Shown here: one piece after another, positions 24,110 through 32,837 of the stretch
How positions within the stretch are numbered: position 1 is the first letter of the stretch
How the letters are laid out: the number at the start of each line of letters is the position of its first letter
NCBI GenBank assembly: GCA_030447585.1
Contig: JAUJOO010000001.1
Location: 154,213 to 218,212 of the forward strand
DNA: 64,000 nt
Direction of reading: 5' to 3'
Origin: Nocardioidaceae bacterium
GTDB lineage: Bacteria; Actinomycetota; Actinomycetes; Propionibacteriales; Nocardioidaceae
Made by a program: the position numbers and the translations under genes
The notes under the pieces: model-generated
What the model saw: only the letters and a program-made list of their open reading frames with translations
Database searches by the model: none
What the model was told of the DNA's origin: nothing

Positions 24110-24650
24110 GACCGGTCCGCCAACCGCCGTCGTCGCCTTCGATGAGTGAGCGGAGACGAGATGTGCGAACGCTCGGGTCAACTGTCATGAGAAACAGGGC
24201 GGAGAACGGGGCGGCCCCGGCGCACGCCAAGGCGGTCGACGCCGGAGCCTCGGCCCTCCATGCATCCCTTTTTCCGCATGGCAACCGTAAACGGTATTCG
24301 TGGCCGTCGAGGCTTCGGATTGGCGGCCACGCAAGGAAGTCCCGTGACGACCAAGGCAGTGGTCCGAACCCGCTCGGGTCGACAGGCGGTTGACTGGCTC
24401 AAGAAGAACAAGGATCCTTTGCGGGTGCCCGAAGGCGCGGCAGCGACCTCTACATCGTTTCCCTTTTGCGCTGCGGAGAGTCGCGGGAAACGGTGATCCT
24501 CCGACGAGAACGGGATCGCCTATTGAGCCTTCGGGCACACCGGGCGGCGGCTCAGCGGGTGTCGACCCATTGACGCTGCGGAGCCGTTCGATGCCTACCA
24601 GCGGGCGCGCGCGGGGTGCAACCGGTGCCCGCTTCTCAAGATCCGCCCTG
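24110..24650. other. 540-bp intergenic region between convergent genes
   Basis: Between the SRPBCC gene (plus) and the NicO gene (minus). A plus-strand frame from about 24278 (MATVNGIRGRRGFGLAATQG, then RTRSGRQAVDWLKKNKDPL) is open to 24496, but I recognise no family and codon use is not persuasive. The right half carries nested inverted repeats (next entry). Confidence 0.5.
24425..24538. repeat. Nested inverted repeat
   Basis: Outer arms GTGCCCGAAGGC (24425-24436) and GCCTTCGGGCAC (24527-24538) are perfect 12-bp complements 90 bp apart. Inside them CGTTTCCC (24458) and GGGAAACG (24485) form a second stem. The arrangement could fold into a long hairpin RNA or mark a small palindromic mobile element. 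No known riboswitch consensus was recognised. Confidence 0.65.
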
Positions 24651-26333
24651 TCACACGAGCGGCGCTGCACTGCGGATCGTCAGGCCGACGCCAACGAGCA
24701 AGACCAGCGCTGCAGTGATGATCGGCGCGGCGGTCGCCAAGCGAGAGATCCAACGGTGTCGGGCAAGGACGCGCAAGCGGCTCAAGCGGCCGGGCAGCTT
24801 GGCGATCAAGTAGCCGATCGTCGTGAGGGTGACGGCCATCCCGATGCCATAACCGACCACAAGGGCGACTCCGAACACGGTGCGGCCCAGCGCGATAGCC
24901 CCCAGCAAGACGATCAATGCAGATGGGCTAGGCACCAATCCACCGGCGAGTCCCATGCCCACCAGAGTCAGCCTGCGGAAACCGCGGTCTTCCGACGGTC
25001 GAGCCGGGTTGTCGCCATGCGCATGGTCGGGGACGTTCGCATGGGCGTGACGGGTGGCTTCGTGCGAGCCGCCGTCGGCCCCGACGGACGAGACGGTTGC
25101 TGGTGCCGCACCGAGGAGGAAATCCTCTCCTGGTCGGGGTCGGTCCTCCGTCTGCGGCACGGTCACCAGCAGGGCGTCGTCGCCATGCTCATGGCCATGC
25201 CCGTGACCATGGCCGTGTCCATGACCGTGCCCGTGGCCGTGACCCCACAGCTCGTCGACGGACCCTTGGTGGCGGCGACGCAACGCACCCCGCACCAGGG
25301 CCAGGCCGATACCCGCCACGAGCAGACCACTGATGACTCCGAGCACGGCCAGAACGGTCTCACCCGCGAACGACACCGAGGCGCTGAACAGCAGCCCGAG
25401 CAGGAGCACACCGACGGTATGGGTCAGCGTCACCGTGGCGGCGATGACCACTGCGTCCTTCGGTGAGCCGCGGGTACCGACCATGTACGCCGCCATCAAC
25501 GTCTTCCCGTGCCCAGGCAGCGCCGCATGCGACACGCCCAGTAGGAGCGACAGCAGCACGGCCAGCACCCCCACCCCGATTGTCAGCTCGGAGCTGCCGA
25601 CGAGGGAGTCCAGCCGCGCCGTCATCGCGCTGAGAAAGGAGGCGACTGGTCCGGCCTTCGGGAGCTCAGGGAGGTCACCGAGATCGGCATTCGTGCCGGG
25701 CCGCGTCTGGAGCTGAATCGAGCGCTGGTCGAGCGGCGAGCTCAACAAGTCGTCGGGATACGCCCGTAGCTCGTTGCTGATGCTCTCCGCGACAACGTCG
25801 CGGTCACCGAGGTCGAGCCCTTCACCGGTGGCCGTGATCTCGCGCCACCCGATCCGGTCCTCGAGGTAGCGGTCGACGAACGACACGGAGGAAGGTTGTC
25901 GCAGGTCGACGACGGCGTTCAGCGAACACTCCAGTCGGCTCACCTTGAGTCCCGCTGCCCCCGGTCGGTAGCCGAAGGACGACGACACCACGGTCCACGG
26001 CACCCGGGACCCGTTGACACGAAGCTCGAGCTGATCGGCGAGCGACGTGCACCGTGAGTCGGCAAAGACGCTTCGCTCGGCAGTAGAGGCTTCTCCGTCA
26101 CCGTCGGCATCGACAGTGTCGAACTCCTGGATGGTAGGCAGCTCCGCCGAGTCGATGACAGCGGTATTGCGCACCCCACCGGTGCTGAGCTCCAGGCCGT
26201 TGTAGTGGTTAATCGTGAAGTTGCCGAGCGGATGCGCGCTGGCGGGAGCGATGGGAAGCGCGAGGAGCACCACGACGAGCCCGACGACGTATGCGGCCCT
26301 TCGCCCGAGGCAGCGACGGCGCGTCGTACTCAC
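24651..26333 (-). CDS. NicO/RcnA-type nickel-cobalt transporter with lumenal N-domain and His-rich loop
   Basis: About 560 aa from GTG 26333, 4 bp after the TPR gene stop; the track start at 26360 is a TTG overlapping that gene. Parts: signal peptide ending PASAHPLGNFTINHYNG; an extracytoplasmic domain with an EF-hand-like loop DADGDGEAS; six or more helices with NicO motifs SHAALPGHGKTLMAAYMVG and ATVTLTHTVGVLLLG; and a long metal-binding loop (eight HG dipeptides in a row, then HEHGDD, and HAHANVPDHAHGD). It closes with GMGLAGGLVPSPSALIVLLGAI. Family members move Ni2+/Co2+ across the membrane, mostly outward for RcnA. Last gene of the DUF4331-sortase-TPR-NicO set. Confidence 0.88.
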   Translation of the reverse strand: MSTTRRRCLGRRAAYVVGLVVVLLALPIAPASAHPLGNFTINHYNGLELSTGGVRNTAVIDSAELPTIQEFDTVDADGDGEASTAERSVFADSRCTSLADQLELRVNGSRVPWTVVSSSFGYRPGAAGLKVSRLECSLNAVVDLRQPSSVSFVDRYLEDRIGWREITATGEGLDLGDRDVVAESISNELRAYPDDLLSSPLDQRSIQLQTRPGTNADLGDLPELPKAGPVASFLSAMTARLDSLVGSSELTIGVGVLAVLLSLLLGVSHAALPGHGKTLMAAYMVGTRGSPKDAVVIAATVTLTHTVGVLLLGLLFSASVSFAGETVLAVLGVISGLLVAGIGLALVRGALRRRHQGSVDELWGHGHGHGHGHGHGHGHGHEHGDDALLVTVPQTEDRPRPGEDFLLGAAPATVSSVGADGGSHEATRHAHANVPDHAHGDNPARPSEDRGFRRLTLVGMGLAGGLVPSPSALIVLLGAIALGRTVFGVALVVGYGIGMAVTLTTIGYLIAKLPGRLSRLRVLARHRWISRLATAAPIITAALVLLVGVGLTIRSAAPLV

Positions 26334-26337
26334 AAGC

Positions 26338-27669
26338 TCAGCCGCTCCGACGAAGCTCAATCAGCGCTTGGCGGGCTTGCGGCGCGAGGAGCGGCGAGAA
26401 ATACGGGTTGATCTCAAGCGCTCGCTCCAGAGATCGGGTGGCTTCGGGCACCATACCCAGCGACTTCTCGATCATGCCGCGGTGGAACGCGAAGAGTGCG
26501 TTGCGCATACCGATCCGCTCCGCGGCGATGGCATGGGTCAGTGCCTTTCGGTCTTTGCCGTTGACGTGCAGAGCCCATGCGTAGGCATCCTCGACGAACA
26601 CGCCCTTGCGCTCTTTCCACGCCGCACGTGTCGCGGTGAGGGCCTCGTACTCACGACCGTTCGATGCGTCGTACACCGCGAGCTCCAAGTCCAGGTTGAC
26701 TCCCGCTGCGCGCTGAAGCTGCACCTGCGCATCGATCAGGTCACGCTGCTCGGCCGCTTCCGCCGGCCGGTCGAGGGACGTGAGGAAGTCGGCGTACTCG
26801 ATGAGGTACTGAGGTTGCGGAAGCCGCTCGATCACCCGCTCGTACCGGGCGACTGCCTTCGCGTCATCGCCACGTGCTGCCGCGGTCTTTGCGAGACCGT
26901 AGAGGTTCGGCACCCACGACGGGGCGAGGGTCAGCCCCTGACGGTACCGCCGTGCCGCCTGCGACAGGTCACCCTGGTTCCAAGCCAGCTCGCCGAGCTG
27001 GAAAAGAGCGAAGGCCTTGTCGTCGGTGGAGTAAGCGACCTTCAAGGCCTGGCGCATTGCATAGTGAGCACCCCGCAGGTCCCCCCGCAGCTCGTAGCTG
27101 TAGGAGACGCGCGAGTACGACGGCACGCCCGGCTTCAGGTCGACCATCCGCTGCAGCTCCCTGAACGCCTCGCCATAGCGGCCGAGCTCGACCAGCGCGT
27201 CCACCATCACACCGAGGCTCACCGAGTCGTACTCGTTGATGCGCTGCGCCTGACGAGCCAGCTGAAGCGAGCGTCCGAACCGGTGCCGGGCTGCGGCCAG
27301 TGCGGCCTGGCCAGTGAGGGCGGGCGCGTTGCTCTCCGGCTGCTCGCGAAGGGAACGGCGGAACGCGCCGGCCGCTTTGCCGTAGTAGGTCGGATCTCCG
27401 CTGACCCGGGCCTGCTGCACGTACGCCAGCCCCAAAGCGGCCCACGACCCGGAGTCCGCGGGAACCCGGCGCAGCCGAGCCTGCAACGATGCGATGGCGT
27501 CGGTCGCATCGCCTGGGCCGCTGACGGCTTCTACGCTGACTGCGCCTCGGCCGGCGGGACTCGGCGGGTTCGAACTGCTTGGCGTGATGACGACCGCCCC
27601 AACCAGCAGTGCTGCCAGAGCCAGGCCGACCGCTGCCGCCGCGAACCGCGCCAACCGGCTCCGGCTCAC
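26338..27669 (-). CDS. Tetratricopeptide repeat protein, membrane-anchored
   Basis: A 443-aa protein with an N-terminal membrane anchor or signal (FAAAAVGLALAALLVGAVVI) then TPR-like helix pairs through the rest: WAALGLAYVQQARVSGD, PALTGQAALAAARHRFGRSLQLARQA, VDALVELGRYGEAFRELQRMVDLKPG, ALFQLGELAWNQGDLSQAARRYRQGL, MIEKSLGMVPEATRSLERALEINPYF. It probably faces outward and scaffolds other surface proteins. Its GTG start overlaps the upstream sortase stop by 4 bp (GTGA), and the NicO start follows 4 bp after its stop, so the three genes are tightly coupled. Confidence 0.85.
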   Translation of the reverse strand: MSRSRLARFAAAAVGLALAALLVGAVVITPSSSNPPSPAGRGAVSVEAVSGPGDATDAIASLQARLRRVPADSGSWAALGLAYVQQARVSGDPTYYGKAAGAFRRSLREQPESNAPALTGQAALAAARHRFGRSLQLARQAQRINEYDSVSLGVMVDALVELGRYGEAFRELQRMVDLKPGVPSYSRVSYSYELRGDLRGAHYAMRQALKVAYSTDDKAFALFQLGELAWNQGDLSQAARRYRQGLTLAPSWVPNLYGLAKTAAARGDDAKAVARYERVIERLPQPQYLIEYADFLTSLDRPAEAAEQRDLIDAQVQLQRAAGVNLDLELAVYDASNGREYEALTATRAAWKERKGVFVEDAYAWALHVNGKDRKALTHAIAAERIGMRNALFAFHRGMIEKSLGMVPEATRSLERALEINPYFSPLLAPQARQALIELRRSG

Positions 27670-28550
27670 TTCTTGGCCTTCGTCACGAGACGTGCTGAGA
27701 CCACCAGGTTCTCGCTGTACTGACCGGTGTCGCGGTCATACGTCCCGCCACAGGTGATGAGGTGCAGCAGCGGGGGACCGTCGTCACGGTAGACGCGGTC
27801 GGAGGGAAAGTCCGTCCGCGAGTAGAGCACGCTGTCGAAGATTTTGAACGTGGCGGCCGTCGAGTCGGCTCGTTCGACCCGGACCAGGTCGCCGACCCGC
27901 AGGGAGGACAACCCGTAGAAGACGGCGGGACCGGTCGGAGAGTCGACATGGCCGACGAACACGGCAGCACCCCGCTCCCCAGGTCGCGGTCCGGTGTGCC
28001 ACCAGCCGACGTCACTCCAGCGCTGCGGCACCTGAAGTGCCCCGCCTACGACATCCAGATTGACCAGCCCCTTCTTCAGACCGATCGCGGGAACCACGAG
28101 ACGGGTTGGAACCGCGACGGCGGCGTCCGACGCCTGCGCGGGTCGAGTCTTGATCGGTTCTGCGAGCGGGGCCCTTCCGCGGTACTTCGGAACGACGAGC
28201 TTCTGTCCCACCTCGATGGAGTTAGGGTCGGCCAGGGAGTTCAGCCGGATGATTCTCGTGACCACGTTTTGGGGGTTCTTGCCCGGGGCGTAGGTAGCCG
28301 CGATCCCCCAGAGGCTCTGACCCGCCTCCACCGTGACCTTTCTGGTCGCCGGCTTTGCTCGCGAGGGCGGCGGCTCCTCTGGCCGATCCTTGAGTCGCTG
28401 CTGCTTGAGTGGCGACGCAGGCAGGCTCGCAGCCGGTTGCGGCTCCGCCTTCGCAGAGGCGCCGCCAGACCCCACGCCCATGAGGTAACCGGACGCGAAC
28501 ACCGACAGGCAGGCGAGGATGCCGGCGACGGCCACTCCGACCTTTTGCAT
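27666..28550 (-). CDS. Sortase with LysM domain (class E/F type)
   Basis: About 294 aa from ATG 28550. N-terminal helix VGVAVAGILACLSVFASGYLMG, a LysM peptidoglycan-binding domain (VEAGQSLWGIAATYAPGKNPQNVVTRIIRLN to GQKLVVP), then a sortase barrel with catalytic His in VFVGHVDSPTG, Cys in LLHLITCGGTYDRDTG and a likely Arg just beyond. Sortases join surface proteins to wall cross-bridges. Start choice: the track GTG at 28610 would translate straight through a strong hairpin at 28563-28592 that looks like a DUF4331 terminator, so ATG 28550 is preferred, though its Shine-Dalgarno is weak. The LysM fusion should hold the enzyme at the wall. Confidence 0.85.
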   Translation of the reverse strand: MQKVGVAVAGILACLSVFASGYLMGVGSGGASAKAEPQPAASLPASPLKQQRLKDRPEEPPPSRAKPATRKVTVEAGQSLWGIAATYAPGKNPQNVVTRIIRLNSLADPNSIEVGQKLVVPKYRGRAPLAEPIKTRPAQASDAAVAVPTRLVVPAIGLKKGLVNLDVVGGALQVPQRWSDVGWWHTGPRPGERGAAVFVGHVDSPTGPAVFYGLSSLRVGDLVRVERADSTAATFKIFDSVLYSRTDFPSDRVYRDDGPPLLHLITCGGTYDRDTGQYSENLVVSARLVTKAKK

Positions 28551-28562
28551 GATGCCGCCAAA

Positions 28563-28592
28563 GTGGCGGGCGGAAGCTTGCCCGCCCGCCAC
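28563..28592 (-). terminator. Hairpin between DUF4331 and LysM-sortase genes
   Basis: GTGGCGGGCGG, an 8-nt spacer, CCGCCCGCCAC: a perfect 11-bp stem 24 bp after the DUF4331 stop; on the minus strand it is followed by TTT only. Probably a weak terminator or attenuator that lowers sortase expression relative to its abundant substrate. Confidence 0.6.
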
Positions 28593-28615
28593 CTCTTTGT
28601 GCTCTGACACCTGGC

Positions 28616-30223
28616 TCAGGCCTCGACCTGACCCCGACGGTTGCGCCGAAGCAGCCAGAAGCCGTACGCGGCGAAGCCGAGTCCGAGTGCTGCGGCAGCG
28701 GACGCGAGAGCAGGAGCTCCGGTGTCGTCCGTGGTCACCGAATCAGCCCTCTGGCCGAGGTCACGCCGGTTGGGTGCGACCGCACCTTGGTCAGCGGTTC
28801 CACCGCCACCCGCCGAGACGCCACCGGACGGCGAGGCAGCTCCCGCGTCAGCCGAACCAGAGTGCGGCAAGGCGACGTACGGGAACGTGGACTCGAACGC
28901 AAGGTCGTTTGCATCGACAGCGTCGCCGGCGGCCAGTGCCTCGACGAGCTTGCCGGTGCGCACAGCGCCTTCGAGGGCCTGGATCTCGATGTCAACGACA
29001 TCATCGACCAGGCGGCGACCATTGGGGAAGCCGCCGGTGTCCCCAGCCAGCACACCAAGCCTGTTGGGCTCAGCGGTGGGCGGGATCGATGTGTTCAGTC
29101 GCAACATCTCAGCTGGCTGCACCTTGCCCTTGGGCTTGTTGAGCCCCTCGACCCCGGTGAGGAACACCGCGAACAAGTCCTCGCGGGGTGTCTTCGGAGC
29201 GGGGATGCCGTAGATGGCTTCGATCAGCTTCGGCACCTCTGGGTCGTTGACCCTGTCGACTGCCGCAGCGACACTCGCGTCGTTTTCCGGCGCAAGCGCG
29301 TTGAAGGCGTCTTTCAGTGCGATGGGGATGACGACCTCGTTGACCAAGGGGTTGCCGAGGCGGGACACCTGCACGAAGTCGCCCTTGTAGGTCTGCGTTC
29401 CATCCGCGTGGTGCACCTTCATGGCGGGGCGGTCGGTCGTGCTCCAGACACCGATGACGGGGTCGTTCTTCCCGCCGGTCAAGTTTTCAATCGGCACCTG
29501 AAACGCGATGGTGTTGACGTTGTAGCCAGACAGCGTGTCCATTCCGGTCTCGCTCAGGTCAGCGCCGTACAGCAGGTCGAACACCCGCAGATCCAGGAAG
29601 AACGGGTCGTCGGCCTGGCCGGCGAAGGTGAGCTCCCCTGGTTCAGATGTCGGCCTGATGGCCTGGTCGCGCAGCGAGGCGTAGTCCGGCATCGAGGCTT
29701 GGCCAACGTTGGACGGAGCCACGGGGACGTTCTCAGCCAGAACTTTGGAGCTGCCGCCCTTGATGCGGGTCAGCGTGTACGTCTGCTTGAAGTTCAAGGT
29801 GGGGTCGTCGAGAGACGTCACCGGACCGGTGTTGTAGAGGAACGTGTCCTTCGTCTCGTAGGAGCTGTCGAAGTCCCACATGTAGGTGATGTCCTCTTTG
29901 GCGTCGCCGTTGTTGTCGATCTTGATGTTGTAGTGAGCCTCGTCGGCGAACGGGTAGAAGTTGGGGCCGCCGGCCGGCTCCTCGAAGGGCAGCCAGTTGG
30001 CGATCAGTGTGACGGTGTCTGGCTTGTCCGGACTTACGAACGCGTACACGTCCGTGTTGTCCGCCTGTGGGTCAGCAAGGAGCTGGGGCGCCTCGCGGTG
30101 GCTTGATGCGGAACCGGTCTCTGGCCCGAGCAGCGCCGCTGCTCCAAGAAAGGCCAGGGCTGAGGATGTTAATGCGGCCGTGGTGGCACGTAAGGGCCGC
30201 CTTGGGTGGGACAACGAAGACAT
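28616..30223 (-). CDS. DUF4331 surface protein with C-terminal anchor
   Basis: About 535 aa from ATG 30223 (AAAGGA upstream; the track start is longer and unsupported). Sec signal peptide (TTAALTSSALAFLGAAALLGPETGSAS), then the DUF4331 body with its opening SSHREAPQLLADPQADNTDVYAFVSPD and the domain's recurring FYPFADEAHYNI, DLRVFDLLYG and NVNTIAFQVPIENL. After a Gly/Ser linker the protein ends VTTDDTGAPALAS, a hydrophobic helix (AAALGLGFAAYGFWLL) and RRNRRGQVEA. That is the layout of a sortase substrate, but with D-D-T-G in place of LPxTG. Function of DUF4331 is unknown. Neighbouring sortase genes on both sides support wall anchoring. Confidence 0.88.
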   Translation of the reverse strand: MSSLSHPRRPLRATTAALTSSALAFLGAAALLGPETGSASSHREAPQLLADPQADNTDVYAFVSPDKPDTVTLIANWLPFEEPAGGPNFYPFADEAHYNIKIDNNGDAKEDITYMWDFDSSYETKDTFLYNTGPVTSLDDPTLNFKQTYTLTRIKGGSSKVLAENVPVAPSNVGQASMPDYASLRDQAIRPTSEPGELTFAGQADDPFFLDLRVFDLLYGADLSETGMDTLSGYNVNTIAFQVPIENLTGGKNDPVIGVWSTTDRPAMKVHHADGTQTYKGDFVQVSRLGNPLVNEVVIPIALKDAFNALAPENDASVAAAVDRVNDPEVPKLIEAIYGIPAPKTPREDLFAVFLTGVEGLNKPKGKVQPAEMLRLNTSIPPTAEPNRLGVLAGDTGGFPNGRRLVDDVVDIEIQALEGAVRTGKLVEALAAGDAVDANDLAFESTFPYVALPHSGSADAGAASPSGGVSAGGGGTADQGAVAPNRRDLGQRADSVTTDDTGAPALASAAAALGLGFAAYGFWLLRRNRRGQVEA

Positions 30224-30676
30224 CGCTTCGTCCTTTCCGTTGACGAAAACGAGACGACTGATGGCCGCCTCCTCAAACCCTAGGGGGATGTCCCAGGGGA
30301 CAGCTGGTGTTGCGTATTGCCTGGTGTTGCGTCTTGCCGCCGTGTTCACCCTGGGGCCAGAGTGAACAACAACACTGTGCACTACTTCGGTCAAATAGGG
30401 AAGAAATTCTTAGCCGGATGAGCGTGCGTATCCAATGAGCCGGATCGCCCCGAGACTCCATGAACGGGAGATCGTTGTGGAAACGTGATGTCTGGACGTG
30501 TACGCATCTGACTACTCCATTCGGGCGGATCAACCCACCCACTACCAAATGACACACAGGGTTCGACGCCGCCTGCGGGTTGGATTGGACCTGCCGGCAA
30601 CTTTTTTCGTCCGGGTCTCCGCGCCCGGCACCGTCATGCCCGCCGCGTGCGAAGGACTCTGCCGGGTTCGCCTCGC
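30224..30676. other. Intergenic region upstream of the DUF4331 gene
   Basis: About 450 bp with no supported gene. It should carry the DUF4331 promoter and the end of the upstream sortase transcript. A small palindrome TGTCCC-AG-GGGACA lies near 30288, about 65 bp upstream of the DUF4331 start, and may be an operator. Confidence 0.5.
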
Positions 30677-31432
30677 TCAGCGAGCGGAGACCAGGTGTGC
30701 GAACGCTACAACGTTACCGAGGTAGCCCGCGTCGTCGTCATAGTTCCCGCCGCAGGTGATGAGGCGGAGCTCGGCTCGGTTGGTGGTGTCCCCGTACACC
30801 TCGTGGGTGGGGAACTCTGCCTTGGCGAACGCCTCGACGCGGTCGATGAGGAAGGTACCGACCGTGCCGTCCGCCCGCGTCACGTGCACCCGGTCGCCGG
30901 GGTCGAGCTCTCCGAGGCGATAGAACACGGCCGGGCCGCGGTCGCTGTCGACATGTCCGGCGATGACCGCAGGCCCGAACTGACCTGGTGACGGCCCGGG
31001 GTAGAACCAGCCTGGTGCGGAGGGGTCCTCAGGGACCTCGATGGCGCCGTCGGCTGCCAGACCAAGGTCCACGATGTTGGTGCTGTGGACGCCAATGTCC
31101 GGAATGTCGAGAGCGACCGGTGCGGAGGCGGGAAGGATCGGGCCGAAGTCGATCGCCTTGTCAGGTCGACCGCTGGGGACACCCTCCTGGGGTTGAGAAC
31201 TTTCCTTGCGTTGCTTGTTCTGCTGCTTTGTGACTGTCGTGGATTGCGGCTCGGGGGAGGGCAGGGGAGCGGCTGAGTCGCTGGCAGCCGCATCGCTCAC
31301 AGGCTGCGGGGGACCGCCCGAGGTGCGCATTCCGACGGCGATGAGTGCCACCCCGATCAGGAGCAGCACAACTGTGGCCGCCGCGGCAGTGTGTATGCCG
31401 CGACGGCCTCCGGGTTGGGTGGGGTTGGTCAT
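30677..31432 (-). CDS. Class E/F-type sortase
   Basis: About 251 aa from ATG 31432, which overlaps the TAA stop of the CHRD gene (TAATG), so coupling is expected; the longer track start is a frame shadow of the CHRD gene. Membrane anchor TAAAATVVLLLIGVALIAVGM, a Ser/Pro/Lys-rich linker, then a sortase domain: LDIPDIGVHSTNIVDLGL, catalytic His in VIAGHVDSDRGPAVFY and Cys in LRLITCGGNYDDDAGY. Arg is not obvious in the usual place after the Cys (GNVVAFAHLVSAR supplies the only candidate). Same general class as the LysM sortase 2 kb downstream but without LysM. Confidence 0.87.
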   Translation of the reverse strand: MTNPTQPGGRRGIHTAAAATVVLLLIGVALIAVGMRTSGGPPQPVSDAAASDSAAPLPSPEPQSTTVTKQQNKQRKESSQPQEGVPSGRPDKAIDFGPILPASAPVALDIPDIGVHSTNIVDLGLAADGAIEVPEDPSAPGWFYPGPSPGQFGPAVIAGHVDSDRGPAVFYRLGELDPGDRVHVTRADGTVGTFLIDRVEAFAKAEFPTHEVYGDTTNRAELRLITCGGNYDDDAGYLGNVVAFAHLVSAR

Positions 31433-32194
31433 TACGCCTGGGTGCGGGTGCGGCGGGCGGCGACGGCTCCGGTGCCGACGGCGATCAGCACGAGGCTGCC
31501 GCCGAGGGCGATCAGGGCGGTGTCGCTGTCTGCTGCGGTGCCACCGTTGCCGGTGTCGGCTCCGCCGGCGGGGGCGGCGAACAAGACGCCACACAGGGCC
31601 GGGTCGGTGGCCTCGGTGGGCAGGCTCGGGTCGAGGTCGGACTTGACTGCGCCGTCGTACTTGCCGCTGTTGTTGTGGTCGACGCCGTGGATGACGACAA
31701 CCGACTCGCCGTTGGCGATGGCGGTGGCGATCTCGGGGCGACGGTGATGCTGCCGCGCTGGTAGGAAAGCTGGCCGCCGGGTGCGGTGTCGAAGCGGTCA
31801 ACGGCCAAGACGCTGTCGGGGCTGGTGTCGCCGGTCTTGGTCAGCGATACCACGACCGGGCCGTAGGCCGGTGCGCCGTCGGTGGTGTTGATCCTGCCGT
31901 CGTTTCCTGCGTCGTCGGCGGCGACCGGGCACTCGTGGCGGGCGTCGGCAGCGAAGTGGATGTGGGCCGCGTGGGGCATGTCGGGCAGCAGGCCGGAGGC
32001 GGCCATGGTGACGTTGATCTGGTTACCGTCGACCTGCACCATGGCGGTGCCGCTGCCGCTGACGCCGTTGAGGGGACCGGCTGCAGGTTGGCGGAGGTGT
32101 CTCCGTCGGCTGCCAGTGCGGTGCCCATGCCCAGGAAGGGCGAGGCGGCCAAGGTGGCGACTGCCAGCCCGGCCAGCTTGTGAGATGTACGCAT
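31432..32194 (-). pseudogene. CHRD-domain surface protein, copy 1 (two frameshifts)
   Basis: Reading from ATG 32194 (MRTSHKLAGLAVATLAASPFLGMGTALAADGD), the frame is lost at 32071-32074, where the sequence has AGGGGACC against AGGGCGACC in copy 2. It is lost again at 31735-31738, a run of four G against five in copy 2. Corrected, it is a 254-residue protein with signal peptide, CHRD domain (SGTAMVQVDGNQINVTMAASGLLPDMPHAAHIHF), and C-terminal ADTG, helix and Arg tail, like copy 2. The intact downstream sortase start overlaps its stop. Whether the indels are genuine decides if this copy is dead. Confidence 0.85.
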
Positions 32195-32483
32195 TCGGTG
32201 ACTCCGATTTCGTTGGGCGGACAACTACCGCCATCGTGGATGTCTCGTAGAAGGTTCGTCACCGACCCGGGACCGGATTGGTGCCGGCCGACATTCCGCA
32301 ACCCCTCCACCAGCTCCAAACGCTCCACCAGCAGGTGCCGCCACGCCCGGGTGCGCGACCCGGTACCCCGCCGCCCTCGGCGCCCAACGTTGCGGTGTGG
32401 GACAGCAATCCCTTTGCGGTGCCGCGCCGAATCACCACTACGTGGACGACCCGGTCCGCAGCCACGCCCAGGAAGACCACCCG
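32195..32483. promoter_or_regulatory. Divergent CHRD/cupredoxin promoter region, copy 1
   Basis: 289 bp between the divergent starts. The 60 bp next to the CHRD start and the 90 bp next to the cupredoxin start are almost identical to copy 2 (43576-43868), while the centre differs. That conservation marks the likely promoter and leader elements. No consensus -35/-10 could be fixed by eye. Confidence 0.6.
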
Positions 32484-32837
32484 ATGACGACCAAGCCAAC
32501 CATCCTCACCGTCGCAGTACTGGCCCTACTTGCCACCGGATGCAGCTCATCGGACCAACAAACCTCCGCAGAAGGCGATACGCAACAAGGCAGCGGCCCG
32601 GTGATCAGCATCCAGGAGTTCGTTTACGACGAGCCTGAGTCGGTGACACCGGGCGCCGAGGTCACGGTCACTAACGAGGACAGTGCGGCCCACACGGTCA
32701 CGGCAGACGATGGCGCCTTCGACGTCACCGTCGACGGTGACGCAACGGCGACGTTCACCGCCCCGTCGAAACCGGGCGAGTACACCTACGTGTGCGACTT
32801 CCACCCCGACATGACCGGCACGTTGGTCGTACAGTGA
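32484..32837 (+). CDS. Cupredoxin (plastocyanin-like) lipoprotein, copy 1
   Basis: 117 aa from ATG 32484 with AGGAAG upstream. Lipobox LLATGC places the mature Cys near residue 20. The cupredoxin domain carries type 1 copper ligands: His in NEDSAAHTVTA, and the Cys, His and Met of YVCDFHPDMTGTLVV. It should be a small electron carrier or copper binder on the outer face of the membrane. Its stop overlaps the next gene start by 4 bp. It is the short partner of the copy at 43869, which has an extra Lys/Ser/Pro linker. Confidence 0.9.
   Translation: MTTKPTILTVAVLALLATGCSSSDQQTSAEGDTQQGSGPVISIQEFVYDEPESVTPGAEVTVTNEDSAAHTVTADDGAFDVTVDGDATATFTAPSKPGEYTYVCDFHPDMTGTLVVQ

Larger units (their letters stand above)
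31374..32585. repeat. Copy 1 of a 1.2-kb direct repeat (sortase 5' end, CHRD gene, divergent promoter, cupredoxin 5' end)
   Basis: Matches 42753-43970. Over the CHRD gene identity is very high with two single-base deletions in this copy. Identity drops in the middle of the intergenic stretch and rises again through the cupredoxin promoter and signal peptide. The left edge falls inside the sortase coding sequence at GTGGCCGCCGCGG. Confidence 0.95.

Noticed and set aside
24278-24496. Small plus-strand protein (about 72 aa)
   Set aside because: No family recognised, no clear ribosome site, and an inverted repeat starts inside its 3' half.
24425-24538. Cobalamin or nickel riboswitch for the transporter gene
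   Set aside because: It lies downstream of the NicO gene, not upstream, and no riboswitch consensus was recognised.
26215-27723. 502-aa plus-strand ORF opposite the TPR gene
   Set aside because: Antisense shadow; the minus frame has a signal anchor and TPR repeats.
32180-32638. Plus-strand 152-aa ORF overlapping the divergent promoter
   Set aside because: Shadow frame over promoter DNA and the cupredoxin gene; lacks conservation with copy 2.
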